Assembly: GCA_002917075.1 (NCBI GenBank)
Contig: NTMA01000112.1
Location: 1-64,000, forward strand
Reading direction: 5' to 3'
DNA: 64,000 bases
DNA from: Hawksworthiomyces lignivorus
Lineage: Eukaryota > Ascomycota > Sordariomycetes > Ophiostomatales > Ophiostomataceae
Both the position numbers and the translations under genes were made by a program. Position 1 is the first letter of the stretch; each line of letters starts with the position of its first letter. Below the pieces are notes generated by a model. The model was not told where the DNA came from, ran no database searches, and saw only the letters and a list, made by a program, of their open reading frames with translations. Shown one piece after another: positions 34,554 to 44,869 of the stretch.

Positions 34554-35415
34554 AAAAGGAGAGATAACTGTGCCTACGGTAGTCTGGCTAAACCTTTAAA
34601 GGGGTGGTCACAGTGTGATATATACAGTAAATGAGTGTAATTCATACAGTTCCCAACTCAACAAGCTGTGTAAAATATACACGCTTAGTAAGCGCACTTA
34701 ACGAAGCTAACGCAAACAACATTTCCGCTGGATCTCGAGTTAATTTCCTCGCTCAATGCTAGCTGCTTCTACAGACTACCTAGTCTAACCACTCTCTAAT
34801 GTACCTCGAAATCTATAAGTATGTACACTAGAGTATTAAAATAGAGTATTGGCAGCAGACTTCATAAAAAGAGACAGGCATGTGGCCTTTATAGTTTATG
34901 TTCTTGCCTCGACCATGGCTTGTGATTCTTCGAATGGACTTTGCTAAGCTACATCAGGTGATACAAAATGTCAAAAGCATTTCAATTTCCCCCCACACAT
35001 TCACCTAACGCTGGTCATATTGGGACAATATCGCGTCATAACGCAGGACTGTGGCACATTCTGTTTCCTCAGCGAATGGCCGAGTAAGGCTGGATGAGCG
35101 AGCCAAACCAACAAACAGCTCCTTTATCAAAAATATGGCAAGAAATCATAGAAGAGGAGAACAACAGCGCCGCGCCATATTTGGACGCTTGTGATTCTCA
35201 GGAGGGCTGGTGGAGATAGCAAATCCCCGTGTATGGCCCGCCAATTTATCTCTAGCATTTACTTGCTTCCTTAACTCGTGTAGTAGATAATTTATTCACT
35301 TTCGGCTATCCAATCGCTGTGCTTCTTTTGTCGCAGGATATGTGGACTATCTCTACAGCCAATGCACAACCCGAACCATGTCAATTTACATAGTCAATTC
35401 CCCGTATGTCTGCGA
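34554..35415. other. intergenic
   Basis: No gene or repeat recognised. It separates the MFS gene from the NmrA pseudogene (convergent orientation). Confidence 0.4.
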
Positions 35416-36400
35416 TCACAGGCGTCCCCGGATCTTTGTCCACGACTGCTCAGTCGTCTCCAGCGACTTCTTCTCCTCATCCGAGAGCAAACCGGAGCCG
35501 TTCACGACACCTGGGATGGACGCAAACCCCTGGGACCGTATGTAGGCGAAGAATATCCACTGGCTGGCCTGCTCCTCGTCCATGGCTCCCCACAGATCGC
35601 GGTATTGTTCGATTGAGACGGTGACGACAGCGCTGGAGTCGGGCTCTGGGGCCTTGCCGCTGGTCCGGCCCCAGATCTTGAGAGCCGACTCCAGCGTCAG
35701 CTCTTCGACGATGCAGGTGACGTAGCTACCGGGCTCGAGGGTCCGGTTTCGGACGATGGCGTGCACGAACACTTCTGAATTGGCCTTGTGATCCGCCAAG
35801 GAGTGGAAGGGCGCCTCGGGTGGGGCGGGCCAGAACTGGACCCACTTCTTTGCGGACTCCTGTGGTTTCTCACGGTCAGCATTGAAGAGGAAACGTAGGC
35901 CGGGGGTTGACACTCACAAGATAGACAGGCTTGAAGATAGGATATATGATCAGGTTATCAGAGAAGATACCAAAGATGGCAAAAGTCGTCTTCTTGAAGA
36001 GGTCTGGCAGGTTGTGGCGGATGTACTGGTCCACCGAGCCTTGCCCTCAAAGTGCGGCACAACGGCCTTGCCGTCACTGAAATGGCTGGTTAAGGGCAAT
36101 GTTGCTGCCGTTCTGGAACTCGGTCTTAATGGCGGCGTCTTTGCCCTTAGCGAAGAAGGTCTCATAGTAGTCCGTGACCGCAAATACGACGTGGGCGCCT
36201 TCGAAAGCCTTGTCCAGACTGGCCTCGTCGCCAATGTCGGCTTTAGCAATTTCAACTCCTAGTTTCTTGAGCTCCTGGGCTCGTGAGCTGTTGGGATTAC
36301 GAGTGATGCCGCGAACGCGGTACTCGGGGTCCTTCAAGAAGGTGTTGATCACAGAGCCGCCCTGGCCACCCGTAGCACCGATCGCAACAATGAGCTTCAA
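35416..36400 (-). pseudogene. broken NmrA-like NAD(P)-binding protein
   Basis: The minus strand opens with KLIVAIGATGGQGGSVINTFLKD (GxxGxxG Rossmann motif), RVRGITRNP and the AHVVFAVTDYYE of NmrA/HSCARG proteins. The expected start codon reads TTG (36400), just after a poly-A tract. After GSNIAL (about 36095) a stretch of roughly 15-20 codons seems deleted; SDGKAVVPHFEGKA follows out of phase, and another shift at about 36026 leads to VDQYIRHNLPDLFKKTTFAIFG. An intron at about 35862-35919 joins PVYL to ESAKKWVQFW, and the rest (35416-35861) is open to the end. These proteins are redox sensors or regulators of GATA factors. The lost start, deletion and frameshift argue for a pseudogene. Confidence 0.78.
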
Positions 36401-37664
36401 CTTTTTTTTTTGCTTTTTTTGTTTCTAGATTAGACTGCGTTCGTAAAACTAAATCAAGGTAAGCTAGGGAGAGGTAATGCAAAGTACACGTAATGTCCAA
36501 ATTATAACGTCGTTGAAGTGTCTCCAAAGTAGTCTCACGCTAAAAGTTATACAGGTGAAATAAACTGCCTACATAGGCAGTACACAACTATCACAAACAC
36601 CATATACAAGCACATCTGATATTGCCATAAGCTGGTGTTAGTGACGGTATTTCCCATTGGCGCCATGTTCTCCACCGGTACAATCATGATCTTAACCGAA
36701 TATCTTGATGCCGAACACCAAGCCGACTACCGAAGGTGCCTTTCCGGTACATATCTTACACTCTTGAAAATGATTATTAATTTTTAACATTTATAACTTA
36801 TTTTAAGACCATAATCCGTATGTCTCACCATTTCTGTACGTATTTCCTCTTCTAGCATCGTAACCCAAATACTTTTGCCCTTGAAAAACCATAGGGGTTG
36901 TTGAAATGCCACCCAACTTTTGCTAAAATACCACGAAATAGGTAGTAGATTTAAGTAGGCTTACTGTATTTTTGAAAGTACTTGGCTCAAACGATAATTA
37001 TAATACAACTGACATCACTCTCACTATTATCACTTTAGGCGTCATCGGCCAGATTACCAGCAACCCAGACAGTGTGACAAGGTAAATACTTCGAGCAGTA
37101 GATACAGTCGACCACGAACCATGTAAGCAACAATAGAATACACTTACTCTCTGGTAAGATATCGTGTCCTAACATTCTACACGAGAAGGCATTGTCGTTG
37201 CAAGGAGTGTGATGATTGCTTACGTATGTCATAAACATAACTACTATTAAGAATATACCTCTGTGATCTTTTTATTTATTTTATTTAATTCGACCTACTA
37301 CCTATTTAGTAATGGGTCCTTTGCAAGAGATTTGTAGGAATTGAAATTGAATACGGAGTATACGAGAGCAAGTGACTGTACTGTATAAAAATCATTTTCA
37401 CTGTACACATTATACTGTAATTATTAATATTATGAGAGATTAGTCTTTAGTCGTAGCAAGGTTTTTCTTTTTCTTTTCTCTTTCCTTTTCAACAGTCTAC
37501 ATCACCTAAATTCAAGATATTTTGTCTTATGGATTTCATGGAATAAAGCTGTTTCTTATTTATACTTTATTAGGCCATTTTTTTCCTCTTTTATTCCTGC
37601 TCCTCTACATTACTCGACACGTTCATTTCATACTCTCCGAGCATCTGTGATAATTCGGGCGGTC
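36401..37664. other. AT-rich intergenic upstream of MATE gene
   Basis: Starts with a poly-A/T tract (36402-36420). A cysteine-containing minus-strand frame of 67 codons at 37035-37238 has no recognised domain or secretion signal. Pyrimidine-rich 37465-37495 and 37570-37600 could be part of the MATE promoter. Confidence 0.4.
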
Positions 37665-39191
37665 ATGGATTTTTGTGACTCACGGTTGTCCATAACAGCG
37701 TCCGAGGCGTCCAAAAGCGTTCACGATGTTGCACAGAATATTACTGAAAGCAGCCCTCTACTAAGGGGCTCGACCTCCTCTAGTCAAGCGAGAAATGATG
37801 GAACAGACGAGGAAACAAATGGAAAGATCATCGATCAAACAACCTACAAACGTGAAGCAATGTTACTCAGCCGCAATTCGATACCAATTATAATCACATT
37901 TCTCCTGCAGTACTCCTTAACAATGGCCAGCATTGTGGCCGTCGGACACACTGGTACGGCTGAGCTGGCTGCAGTGAGCTTAGCTTCCATGACGGCAGGT
38001 ATCACAGGTTATGCAGCCTGTGAAGGCCTAGCGACGTCACTCGATACTCTTTGCGCTCAAGCTTATGGGTCTGGTAACAAAGTCCTCGTGGGGCTGTATA
38101 CCCAACGTATGATTTTTTTTCTCGGGGTTATATGTATCCCAATTAGCATTTTGTGGCTTAGTGCCGGTCAAATTTTAAATTTGATCATCGAAGACGGCCA
38201 AGTTACGCAACTGGCTGGCTTGTATTTGAGTATTTTAGTCCCCGGTCTCCCCGGCTTTGCTGCATTCGAAGCCGGCAAACGATTTGTGCAGGCACAAGGC
38301 TTCTTCAACGTACCACTATATGTGCTCTTGGTTTGTGCTCCCACCAATGCCCTCCTAAACTGGGTGTGTGTATGGAAGTTGGAGTGGGGCTTTGTGGGTG
38401 CCCCCATTGCCGTGTCTTTCACTCAAATACTTCTCCCTTTGTTTCTAGTTGCGTTTGTGCGATACAACCGAGAAGCACAGTCTTGTTGGTGTGGGCTCAG
38501 CACAAAGGTGTTCGAAAATTGGGGACCTATGATCAAATTTGCAATTCCAGGGTTGATCATGCTGGAGGCCGAAGTCCTGGCATTCGAAATTCTGACCCTG
38601 GGGGCCTCGCGACTCGGAACGACGTACTTGGCATCCCAATCCGTTTTGGGCAATATCGCTGCTCTAATGTTCCAGATACCGCTTTCTGTCGCCATTGCAG
38701 GATCAACACGCGTTGCAAATCATATTGGCGCAGGCGCATTAGAATCTGCAAAAATTAGTACACGCGTTTCCTTCTCAGCTGCAGTTGTCATTGGTTTGGT
38801 GAACATGGTATCCCTTTTAGTATTCAGAAACTCGATCATTCGTTATTTTACAAACAACCCAGAAGTGATCTCTGTTGTTCGACAGGCTATTCCTGTGGTC
38901 ACAGCCTTCCAACTCTTCGATGCCGTCGGTGCAACATGCAATGGTGTGTTGCGGGGCCTGGGGCGTCAACGGCTGGGCGGGTATGTTCAGTTGTTTTGTT
39001 ATTACTTGTTTGGTTTACCTATTAGTATTTCTGTGGGATTTGGGTTGGGATACGGCTTAGCGGGTCTCTGGACTGGTGTAGCTGTCGCCTTAGCTCTGGT
39101 TGGTCTCGTGGAGGGTGTCTATATTTATATGGTTGATTGGGGAAAATGTGCGGATGAAGCAAGGGAGAGAGGTGAAGAGCATATTATTTAG
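37665..39191 (+). CDS. MATE family multidrug/metabolite exporter
   Basis: A single exon of 508 residues. The first in-frame ATG is at 37665 (the frame is open further upstream without an ATG). About 75 polar residues including ESSPLLRG (vacuole-type dileucine-like signal) precede twelve hydrophobic segments. Marks of the eukaryotic MATE family: ISRNSIPIIITFLLQYSL-like helix 1, VGHTGTAELAAVSLASM, GLATSLDTLCAQAYGSGN (the conserved CGQAxG region), LVPGLPGFAAFEAGKRFVQAQG, and in the second half PGLIMLEAEVLAFEILTLGA and AIAGSTRVANHIGAG, NGVLRGLGRQRLGGY. It exports organic cations or metabolites in exchange for protons. No introns and an isolated position; possibly an exporter linked to one of the clusters. 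Confidence 0.92.
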   Translation: MDFCDSRLSITASEASKSVHDVAQNITESSPLLRGSTSSSQARNDGTDEETNGKIIDQTTYKREAMLLSRNSIPIIITFLLQYSLTMASIVAVGHTGTAELAAVSLASMTAGITGYAACEGLATSLDTLCAQAYGSGNKVLVGLYTQRMIFFLGVICIPISILWLSAGQILNLIIEDGQVTQLAGLYLSILVPGLPGFAAFEAGKRFVQAQGFFNVPLYVLLVCAPTNALLNWVCVWKLEWGFVGAPIAVSFTQILLPLFLVAFVRYNREAQSCWCGLSTKVFENWGPMIKFAIPGLIMLEAEVLAFEILTLGASRLGTTYLASQSVLGNIAALMFQIPLSVAIAGSTRVANHIGAGALESAKISTRVSFSAAVVIGLVNMVSLLVFRNSIIRYFTNNPEVISVVRQAIPVVTAFQLFDAVGATCNGVLRGLGRQRLGGYVQLFCYYLFGLPISISVGFGLGYGLAGLWTGVAVALALVGLVEGVYIYMVDWGKCADEARERGEEHII

Positions 39192-39937
39192 CATTGTGCT
39201 ATTTACAGGATTAATTATTTGAATAAACAGACTAAATAATTAAAGAGTTATCCCAAGACCTCGCTCCGCAAAAACTTGATTACCCAAGCGGCATTTTGTG
39301 GGAAATATCACGTTTCAGGTTTAGCTACCGATTAATGTAGCAACTTTGGATGTGATGCGTTGTTGATGTTACAATTTGACTGAACTCTGAACATAACTTA
39401 TAGTGGTGCATTCATTGCTAGCATTTTTTCTCCTCTCCAGTGGCGGCGGTTGATATGGATCTATTATGTATGTACATGTAGTTAAATATACATTAACTAT
39501 GCGGGCATATATCCCGACATTGAGTTACAAAGGAGATGACTCAGAAAATAGAGTTGACAATTCTTGACGATACGAAGAGTTTTCATATCATAAAGTTATG
39601 CCGCCCTCATAGTCCACATATGCTTTCATTAGGACAAATTTCTTGATTCTTACAGCAAATAAATTCAGACAGGCATAGCTAAGCACATAACTGACCCTAC
39701 CCAAGGCAGCTAAATCTTTCACTCTCGTACCGTACTTTAAGGGGATCTCCACATTACCAACTCAGAATATGACTTTATTCAATTAGTGAGATAAGCTCTT
39801 TCAGTAAATATGTATGTAAGCCTAATTGTTAATATGGATTGTCTTGTATTTGAGTCAAGTACATCTATATTGAAATCTCTTTTGACTTTTTGGATTATTA
39901 TATAAACGTCTTCTCGGCTTCATTTGTAAGAGATAAG
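39192..39937. other. AT-rich convergent intergenic region
   Basis: 3' space of the MATE gene and the Dal5-type transporter. No gene or repeat recognised. Confidence 0.45.
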
Positions 39938-41711
39938 CTATTTTGAATTTACATTCGGCATGTATTTCTCAGATGTATTGTCAGATTCTTCGCTGAAAGG
40001 CGGGACCCCAGTGATTTGTTCGATGACACCGTTGCTATAAGCGACAGATTCTGCAATCTCTCTCTCGCGGCGCTTGCAGCGACGGTGGATCCACAACGCG
40101 ATAGGCGGCGATAGGATGCATGTGGCGAGCGAGGCCGAGTAGCCTTTGACAAAGTTGGGAACGTCGGTGACGGGGAACAAAGCGATGTTGAACCAGGCAA
40201 TAGTGACGTTGGAGCCGTACATCATGGCATACAGTGTGATGGAGCGCAGCTGGTCATCGTCGCGGCACACTTCATTGGCCCAAGAGAAATTAACGGCTTG
40301 GCCGATAAAGCCCATACCAGCGAGATACCATGCAAAGAACTTGCCGGCCGTCGGCAACGATGGCACAAGCAGCATAATACAAGGGATGCCGGCGGTGAAG
40401 GCCATGACGACGTTGACCCACCAGCGCGATTTGTTGTAGTCGCTCCAGAGGGCAAAGAGGCACGTTGAAGCAATAGTGACAGCAGTCGTACCCAGGGGGT
40501 AGTAGTTGATCTGAGGGACGGTGTATTTACCAGTCCACTTCATCCAGAGGGGCATAGGAGTGTAGAGGCCGGCCCATTCCATGTTTGTGTTAAAGCAGAA
40601 CTGGAGCGTGAAAGCCCAGAAACGCCAATCGCCAAGTACTTTCTTAAAAACACCCCAGTTGAGCGGCGTAGGCTTGTGCGGCGGTAGCCGACGGAGAGCA
40701 AGCTCCTTCTCCTCGGTAGTAAGGTACCAGCGATTGCACTGAGCTGGCATGCCCGGGAAGGTTAAGAAGCCGAAAATTACAATGGGGACACCTAGAAGCC
40801 AGTTAATACCAACTGCCAATAACACTGTATAGAACAAACTACAATAAAATAAGCACTCAACCGAAGGATGCATACTCATCAGGGCGTTGATAACCATTAG
40901 CCACTGCAAGAAGAGGAGATATGTTAATAAAGTGTATGAATAAGGGAGAGGTAGGGTTGAATAGTGGGAGAATTGAGCGACTAACCCTCCAACCGCTTAA
41001 GCCGGCCTTGCCGTTAAGACTCGTATAGATAGCTCCCTGCATGAACCCGGAAAAGAGACCACCGGCATTTTGGGCAGCCGTCAGTAGGCAGGCGCGCTTG
41101 CCCAGCTCAGACGGCCTGTACCATGCACCGAGGACGTAGTGGCCACCGGCAAAGGACACAGCTTCGAAGATAGCCATGAAGAAACGGAGCAACTCGACCT
41201 CCCAGACATGATGGCAGACTTGAAAATGTTAGTTATTATCATGTATATGACTTTATATACACCTGTATATTCCCCTTCTACTTGCATGCGTTGCCAAGGT
41301 TGAACATTGTCCAGCAAAGGGCACAGAAAGGGAACCAAAATGACAGTGGGATCTTGTGTGATGACACAATAAACGATTGCGGTAGGCCGCCAACAATGTA
41401 CCCAACTAGACGGGTTAGCGAATTTTCTTCCTCTTGACTTTTCGTTCTTAGGCCTTGGCTCTCCACTCGAAAGACTTACTCTTGAAGATTGTGAGAGTCA
41501 GATTATAGTCGACGCCCTGAAAGTTGAGTTCCTCTTTCATACCCGACACGTAGGCATTGGTGAGGTTCTGGCGATCCAGGTAGTTGATGAACTGCGAAAG
41601 ACATAGGTACGATAGGATGAATGTGTCGATTTTGAATAGCAGGTTCCTCTCAGCTTTGGTGGCCGGCTTCTCGCCGATAAAGAAACGGCGGGCCTCATAA
41701 ATTAACCCCAT
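39938..41711 (-). CDS. MFS transporter, Dal5/allantoate permease type, with a GC-AG intron
   Basis: Exons 41711-41480, 41405-41286, 41218-40986, 40903-40876 and 40791-39938, total 488 residues. Introns 41406-41479, 41219-41285, 40904-40985 and 40792-40875. The second intron keeps frame only if it starts with GC (donor GCAAGT), giving GNAFCHHVWEVELLRFF; the nearby GT donor is one frame off. Family marks: KAERNLLFKIDTFILSYLCLSQFINYLDRQNLTNAYVSGMKEEL, GYIVGGLPQS, RFFMAIFEAVSFAGGHYVLGAWYRPSELGKR, FGFLTFPGMP and NFSWANEVCRDDDQLRS. Twelve helices are expected in the plasma membrane; substrates of relatives are carboxylates and amides. It is divergent from an amidase gene (773 bp apart) in a region carrying both CGG-type palindromes, so it is probably the uptake system for that enzyme's substrate. 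Confidence 0.88.
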
Positions 41712-41897
41712 CTTCAGAGTGTTGATAAAGTTAAATGAATTACAGTGTATTTCCTTCAAGATCTGCGAGTATTGGCATGTAGCATCATTCTACGAGCCAG
41801 AGCGAGGATAAGATGCAATGGCCCTCGTATTTGAACCCGCAATGTTATTCGAAGTTTTCACTCGGTAAAGGATTCTGAGCTAGGCGGTCTGTGATAA

Positions 41898-41907
41898 CGG
41901 ATATCCG
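41898..41907. promoter_or_regulatory. CGG-N4-CCG palindrome, copy 1
   Basis: CGGATATCCG, 187 bp upstream of the transporter start and 578 bp upstream of the amidase start. It is one of only three exact copies I find in 64 kb. Inverted CGG triplets are the usual target of dimeric Zn2Cys6 regulators. Confidence 0.65.
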
Positions 41908-42150
41908 CGACACAATGTGAATAGCAAAGAGCCGATCATGGAGCAATCGTGATATATGGGCCATTCAGAGATCAGTGTTGCATGTGCGAGATAGTATCGA
42001 TAGAGCTGTCCGGCATTCTGGTATCTGGACGCCCGTCTTTCGCCAAATCAACGAGTATATGTGATAGACCAAGTGTATCTCGTCTGTCAAAAGCAGATCG
42101 AATGTTTTATCAGTTATATCCGCCAATTGCACCAACTATTTGTTACCTAT

Positions 42151-42161
42151 CGGAATGTCCG
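42151..42161. promoter_or_regulatory. CGG-N5-CCG site, copy 1
   Basis: CGGAATGTCCG, 324 bp upstream of the amidase start; matches CGGAATATCCG at 50317 except for one base. Confidence 0.55.
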
Positions 42162-42484
42162 AGGCGGATGTAAATAGAAGCTAAGAGCTTGGTCGTCTAA
42201 TTAGAGGCCCACAGCAGCGGTCAAATGCTTTTGATAAGCTTGTTAATGGCTAATGGCACCTCAACGGCGTGAGCCGTGATGGCACCCACAGTAACCAGGC
42301 GATAAGATATGTCTTCAAGAACAGCACCACTCCCAATAAAAAGAAGCAAAAGACCATAGCGCCTCAGCATATCAGTCAGGAGATGTGAGCATATCTTCAA
42401 TAATTCTTGAATATCTTTTTTGCCTTTCAAAGTTTTCCTAGTACTCTCTGTCTACCATAACCCACCAGGAGAAGTAGTCTCACC

Positions 42485-44183
42485 ATGTCTGCTACGCTTG
42501 CGCCGGAAACCATCTCGGAGCGCAACCCCATCTCCGAGAAGGATGTAATCGATACACTCTCATCGCTAAACTTGACAGCCAAGCCACAGGACATCGCCAG
42601 CTACACATCGCTGCTGACAGGAATCTGGGAGATGTGGGATACGATTGATCAGATGGATGACTACATTCCAGAGGTCGATGAAACACGGTTCCCCCGCAAG
42701 AATGTACATAGGCCCGAGGCAGCCGATAACATCTATAACGCATGGGCGTGGTGCTGTGACATCCGTGACACCTCAGACAAGAGTAAAGATGGACTGCTGG
42801 CCGGAAAGACGATCAATGTGAAAGACAACATCGCCGTCAAGGGCGTCCCATGCTTGTTGGGAACGGATGTTATCTCAAGCTATGTTCCCAATACGGATGC
42901 CACAATGGTGACGCGTTTGCTGGAGGCTGGCGCCATCGTGCACGGTAAGGGAGTATGCGAAAATATGAGCATGTGGGGCGTGTCGGTGTCCGCAGCTACG
43001 GGACCCCTGGACAACGTGTGGGCTAAAGGCTTCTCCGCCGGTGGCTCTTCTTCAGGTACAGCGGTTCTAGTGGCAAAAAACGTGTCGTGGGGCGGCATCG
43101 GCGGTGACCAGGGAGGCTCAATCCGCATCCCATCGGCGGTCAACGGTCTTGTGGGTCTGAAGCCGACGTATGGTCTAGTCCCCTATACAGGCATCGCCTC
43201 GCTCGAGCCTATCATCGACCACACCGGCCCAATAACGCGCACAGTACTTGATAACGCTCTGCTTCTGCAGGCAGTGGCCGGTGTTGATGGCATCGACGAC
43301 CGCCAGCAGGCCGGCTGCCCGTTCCCCGGGGCCGTCCCAGACTACCCGGCTCTGGCACAGACAACCGCCGGCGGTATCAAGGGTCTGCGCGTCGGTATCT
43401 TGCAGGAGGGCCTTGACCAGCCTTTACATGATCCTCGGATAAGTGCGCTCGTCGTCAAAGCTGCACAAGCCTTTACCAAGCTTGGCTGCGTGGTCGAGGA
43501 GGTTAGCGTACCCATGCACAAGCTAGCCCCGACTCTGTGGACTGCGCCAGGGCGACTGTCAGTATACGCGTCGCTGATGGCGCACAACTGTGGGCGTCGC
43601 GTGCTCTGTATGAACGATCTGACCGACAAGGTGCTCCCGCTCACTCAGGATAAATTTGATAAGATGTTTGCTGGCCACAGCAATAGTGTTGTTAACGGTA
43701 AATGGGGGTGGGACCACTTGCCTCCCTCGCTACTTGGCAAAGCCACCAACTTGATCCGCAAATTGCGCGACAAATATTACGCAGCCCTTGACCAATATGA
43801 TGTTCTCGTTATGCCGACGATGCCCATGCTCGCACAACGGCTACCGTCGACAGAGTCGGACCTAATCTCGTTCATGAAAAATTCGGCTGGCATCTCGCTG
43901 AACACGTCGGCTTTTAACCTTGTGAGCCACATACTAGCCCAGAACCCTAGAGGTCTTTCGCTTTCTCCCTGGCCCCTTGAAATTCTCTAATATTTTCTTT
44001 TCTCTGATACAGACTGGTCTACCTGCTCTAACCATACCCGTCGGCTTCCTGCCGTCGCTCATAGAGCCGCACCCGAAGCTGCCTGTCGGTATGATGATAG
44101 TGGCTAAATTCTACCAAGAACCGACCATATATCGCGTAGCCTACGCCTGGGAGCAGGCGTTTGATTGGAAAACATTTGAGTAG
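42485..44183 (+). CDS. amidase-signature family amidase (cluster copy 1)
   Basis: Two exons 42485-43921 and 44013-44183; intron 43922-44012 (91 bp, GTGAGC...ACAG); 535 residues. The Ser-cisSer-Lys triad is visible: K113 in INVKDNIAVKGVP, S188 in AGGSSSGTA, S212 in GGDQGGSIRIPSAVNGLVGLKPTYG. The acyl end groups of such fungal enzymes are varied (acetamide, aryl amides, nitrile-derived amides). The N-terminal 90 residues form the helical cap usual in the acetamidase-like branch; the last exon supplies TGLPALTIPVGF. No signal peptide, so cytosolic. It shares a promoter with the Dal5-type permease and lies on the other side of a transposon from a second amidase with the same promoter sites. Confidence 0.93.
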
Positions 44184-44650
44184 TATAACACAGATGGTTT
44201 AATGGTATTAGAAAGAGAACGAAGTAAAGCACTGTAGTTTAAAAATAAAATAAAAACCAGAAAAGACAAAAACCAGGTGCAGTTATGAATGACCACTTCA
44301 TTTATTAGCAAGGTTCCTAATTTCTCTCCTTGATCTCAGGTACGTTAAAATATAAGATAAATTTACAACTCCCCTTAATTTCCCACGGCCAAAAAGAACA
44401 CATCGAGATTAACAATAACAAAAACATGGCGTTGGATAATAACTGAGGAGTGGCATATTATTGAAATGTAAGATGGTTCCCTTATAGAAAGCACGCGACA
44501 AGCTCCCATCAAGCTGGCTGAGAAAGAGCTTGGAGCAGATTCTGACATAAAGAGTAGTTCCAACGCTATATTCTATCGTTGTAAAGTCTTAGCAAAGTCT
44601 ACGGCACTAAGTGGGAACAGCTGTTCCTTATCATAAAAGGTGTACCGGTG
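44184..44650. other. intergenic between amidase and MULE
   Basis: AT-rich 3' flank of the amidase. No gene recognised. Confidence 0.45.
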
Positions 44651-44659
44651 GTGTCCGGA

Positions 44660-44790
44660 GGGAGTTCATACACGCGCACCACCAAATTGATGCACGCGCA
44701 CCACCAAATTGATGCACGCGCACCACCCCCTGTACAATACTGATTTCTGATTGGTTGATTGCTCAAGTAAGCCAAATTGGGAGCAATTCG
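44660..44790 (+). repeat. left terminal inverted repeat of MULE
   Basis: Starts GGGAGTTCATACACGCGC, three 22-bp subunits, then CCCCTGTACAATACTG and on to AAATTGGGAGCAATTCG. Pairs with 47403-47521. Confidence 0.9.
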
Positions 44791-44869
44791 CCTGAATTAA
44801 AGGCATCACCAAATTTGACAACAAAAAAAACCTAAATCCACACCACTATGAAAAGCTACAACTAATTGC

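Larger units (their letters stand above)
41712..42484. promoter_or_regulatory. bidirectional promoter, Dal5-type transporter (-) and amidase (+)
   Basis: 773 bp between divergent starts. It contains CGGATATCCG at 41898-41907 and CGGAATGTCCG at 42151-42161, and immediately after it GGCGGATG. The same two site types recur in the promoters at 50.3 and 52.9 kb. Confidence 0.7.

Noticed and set aside
37035..37238. Small cysteine-containing protein, possible effector, on the minus strand
   Set aside because: No signal peptide at its start, very AT-rich context, and no splice or promoter support.
41219..41290. Frameshift pseudogene interpretation of the Dal5-type transporter at 40-41.7 kb
   Set aside because: A GC-AG intron with a good GCAAGT donor restores the frame and the family sequence without any lesion.
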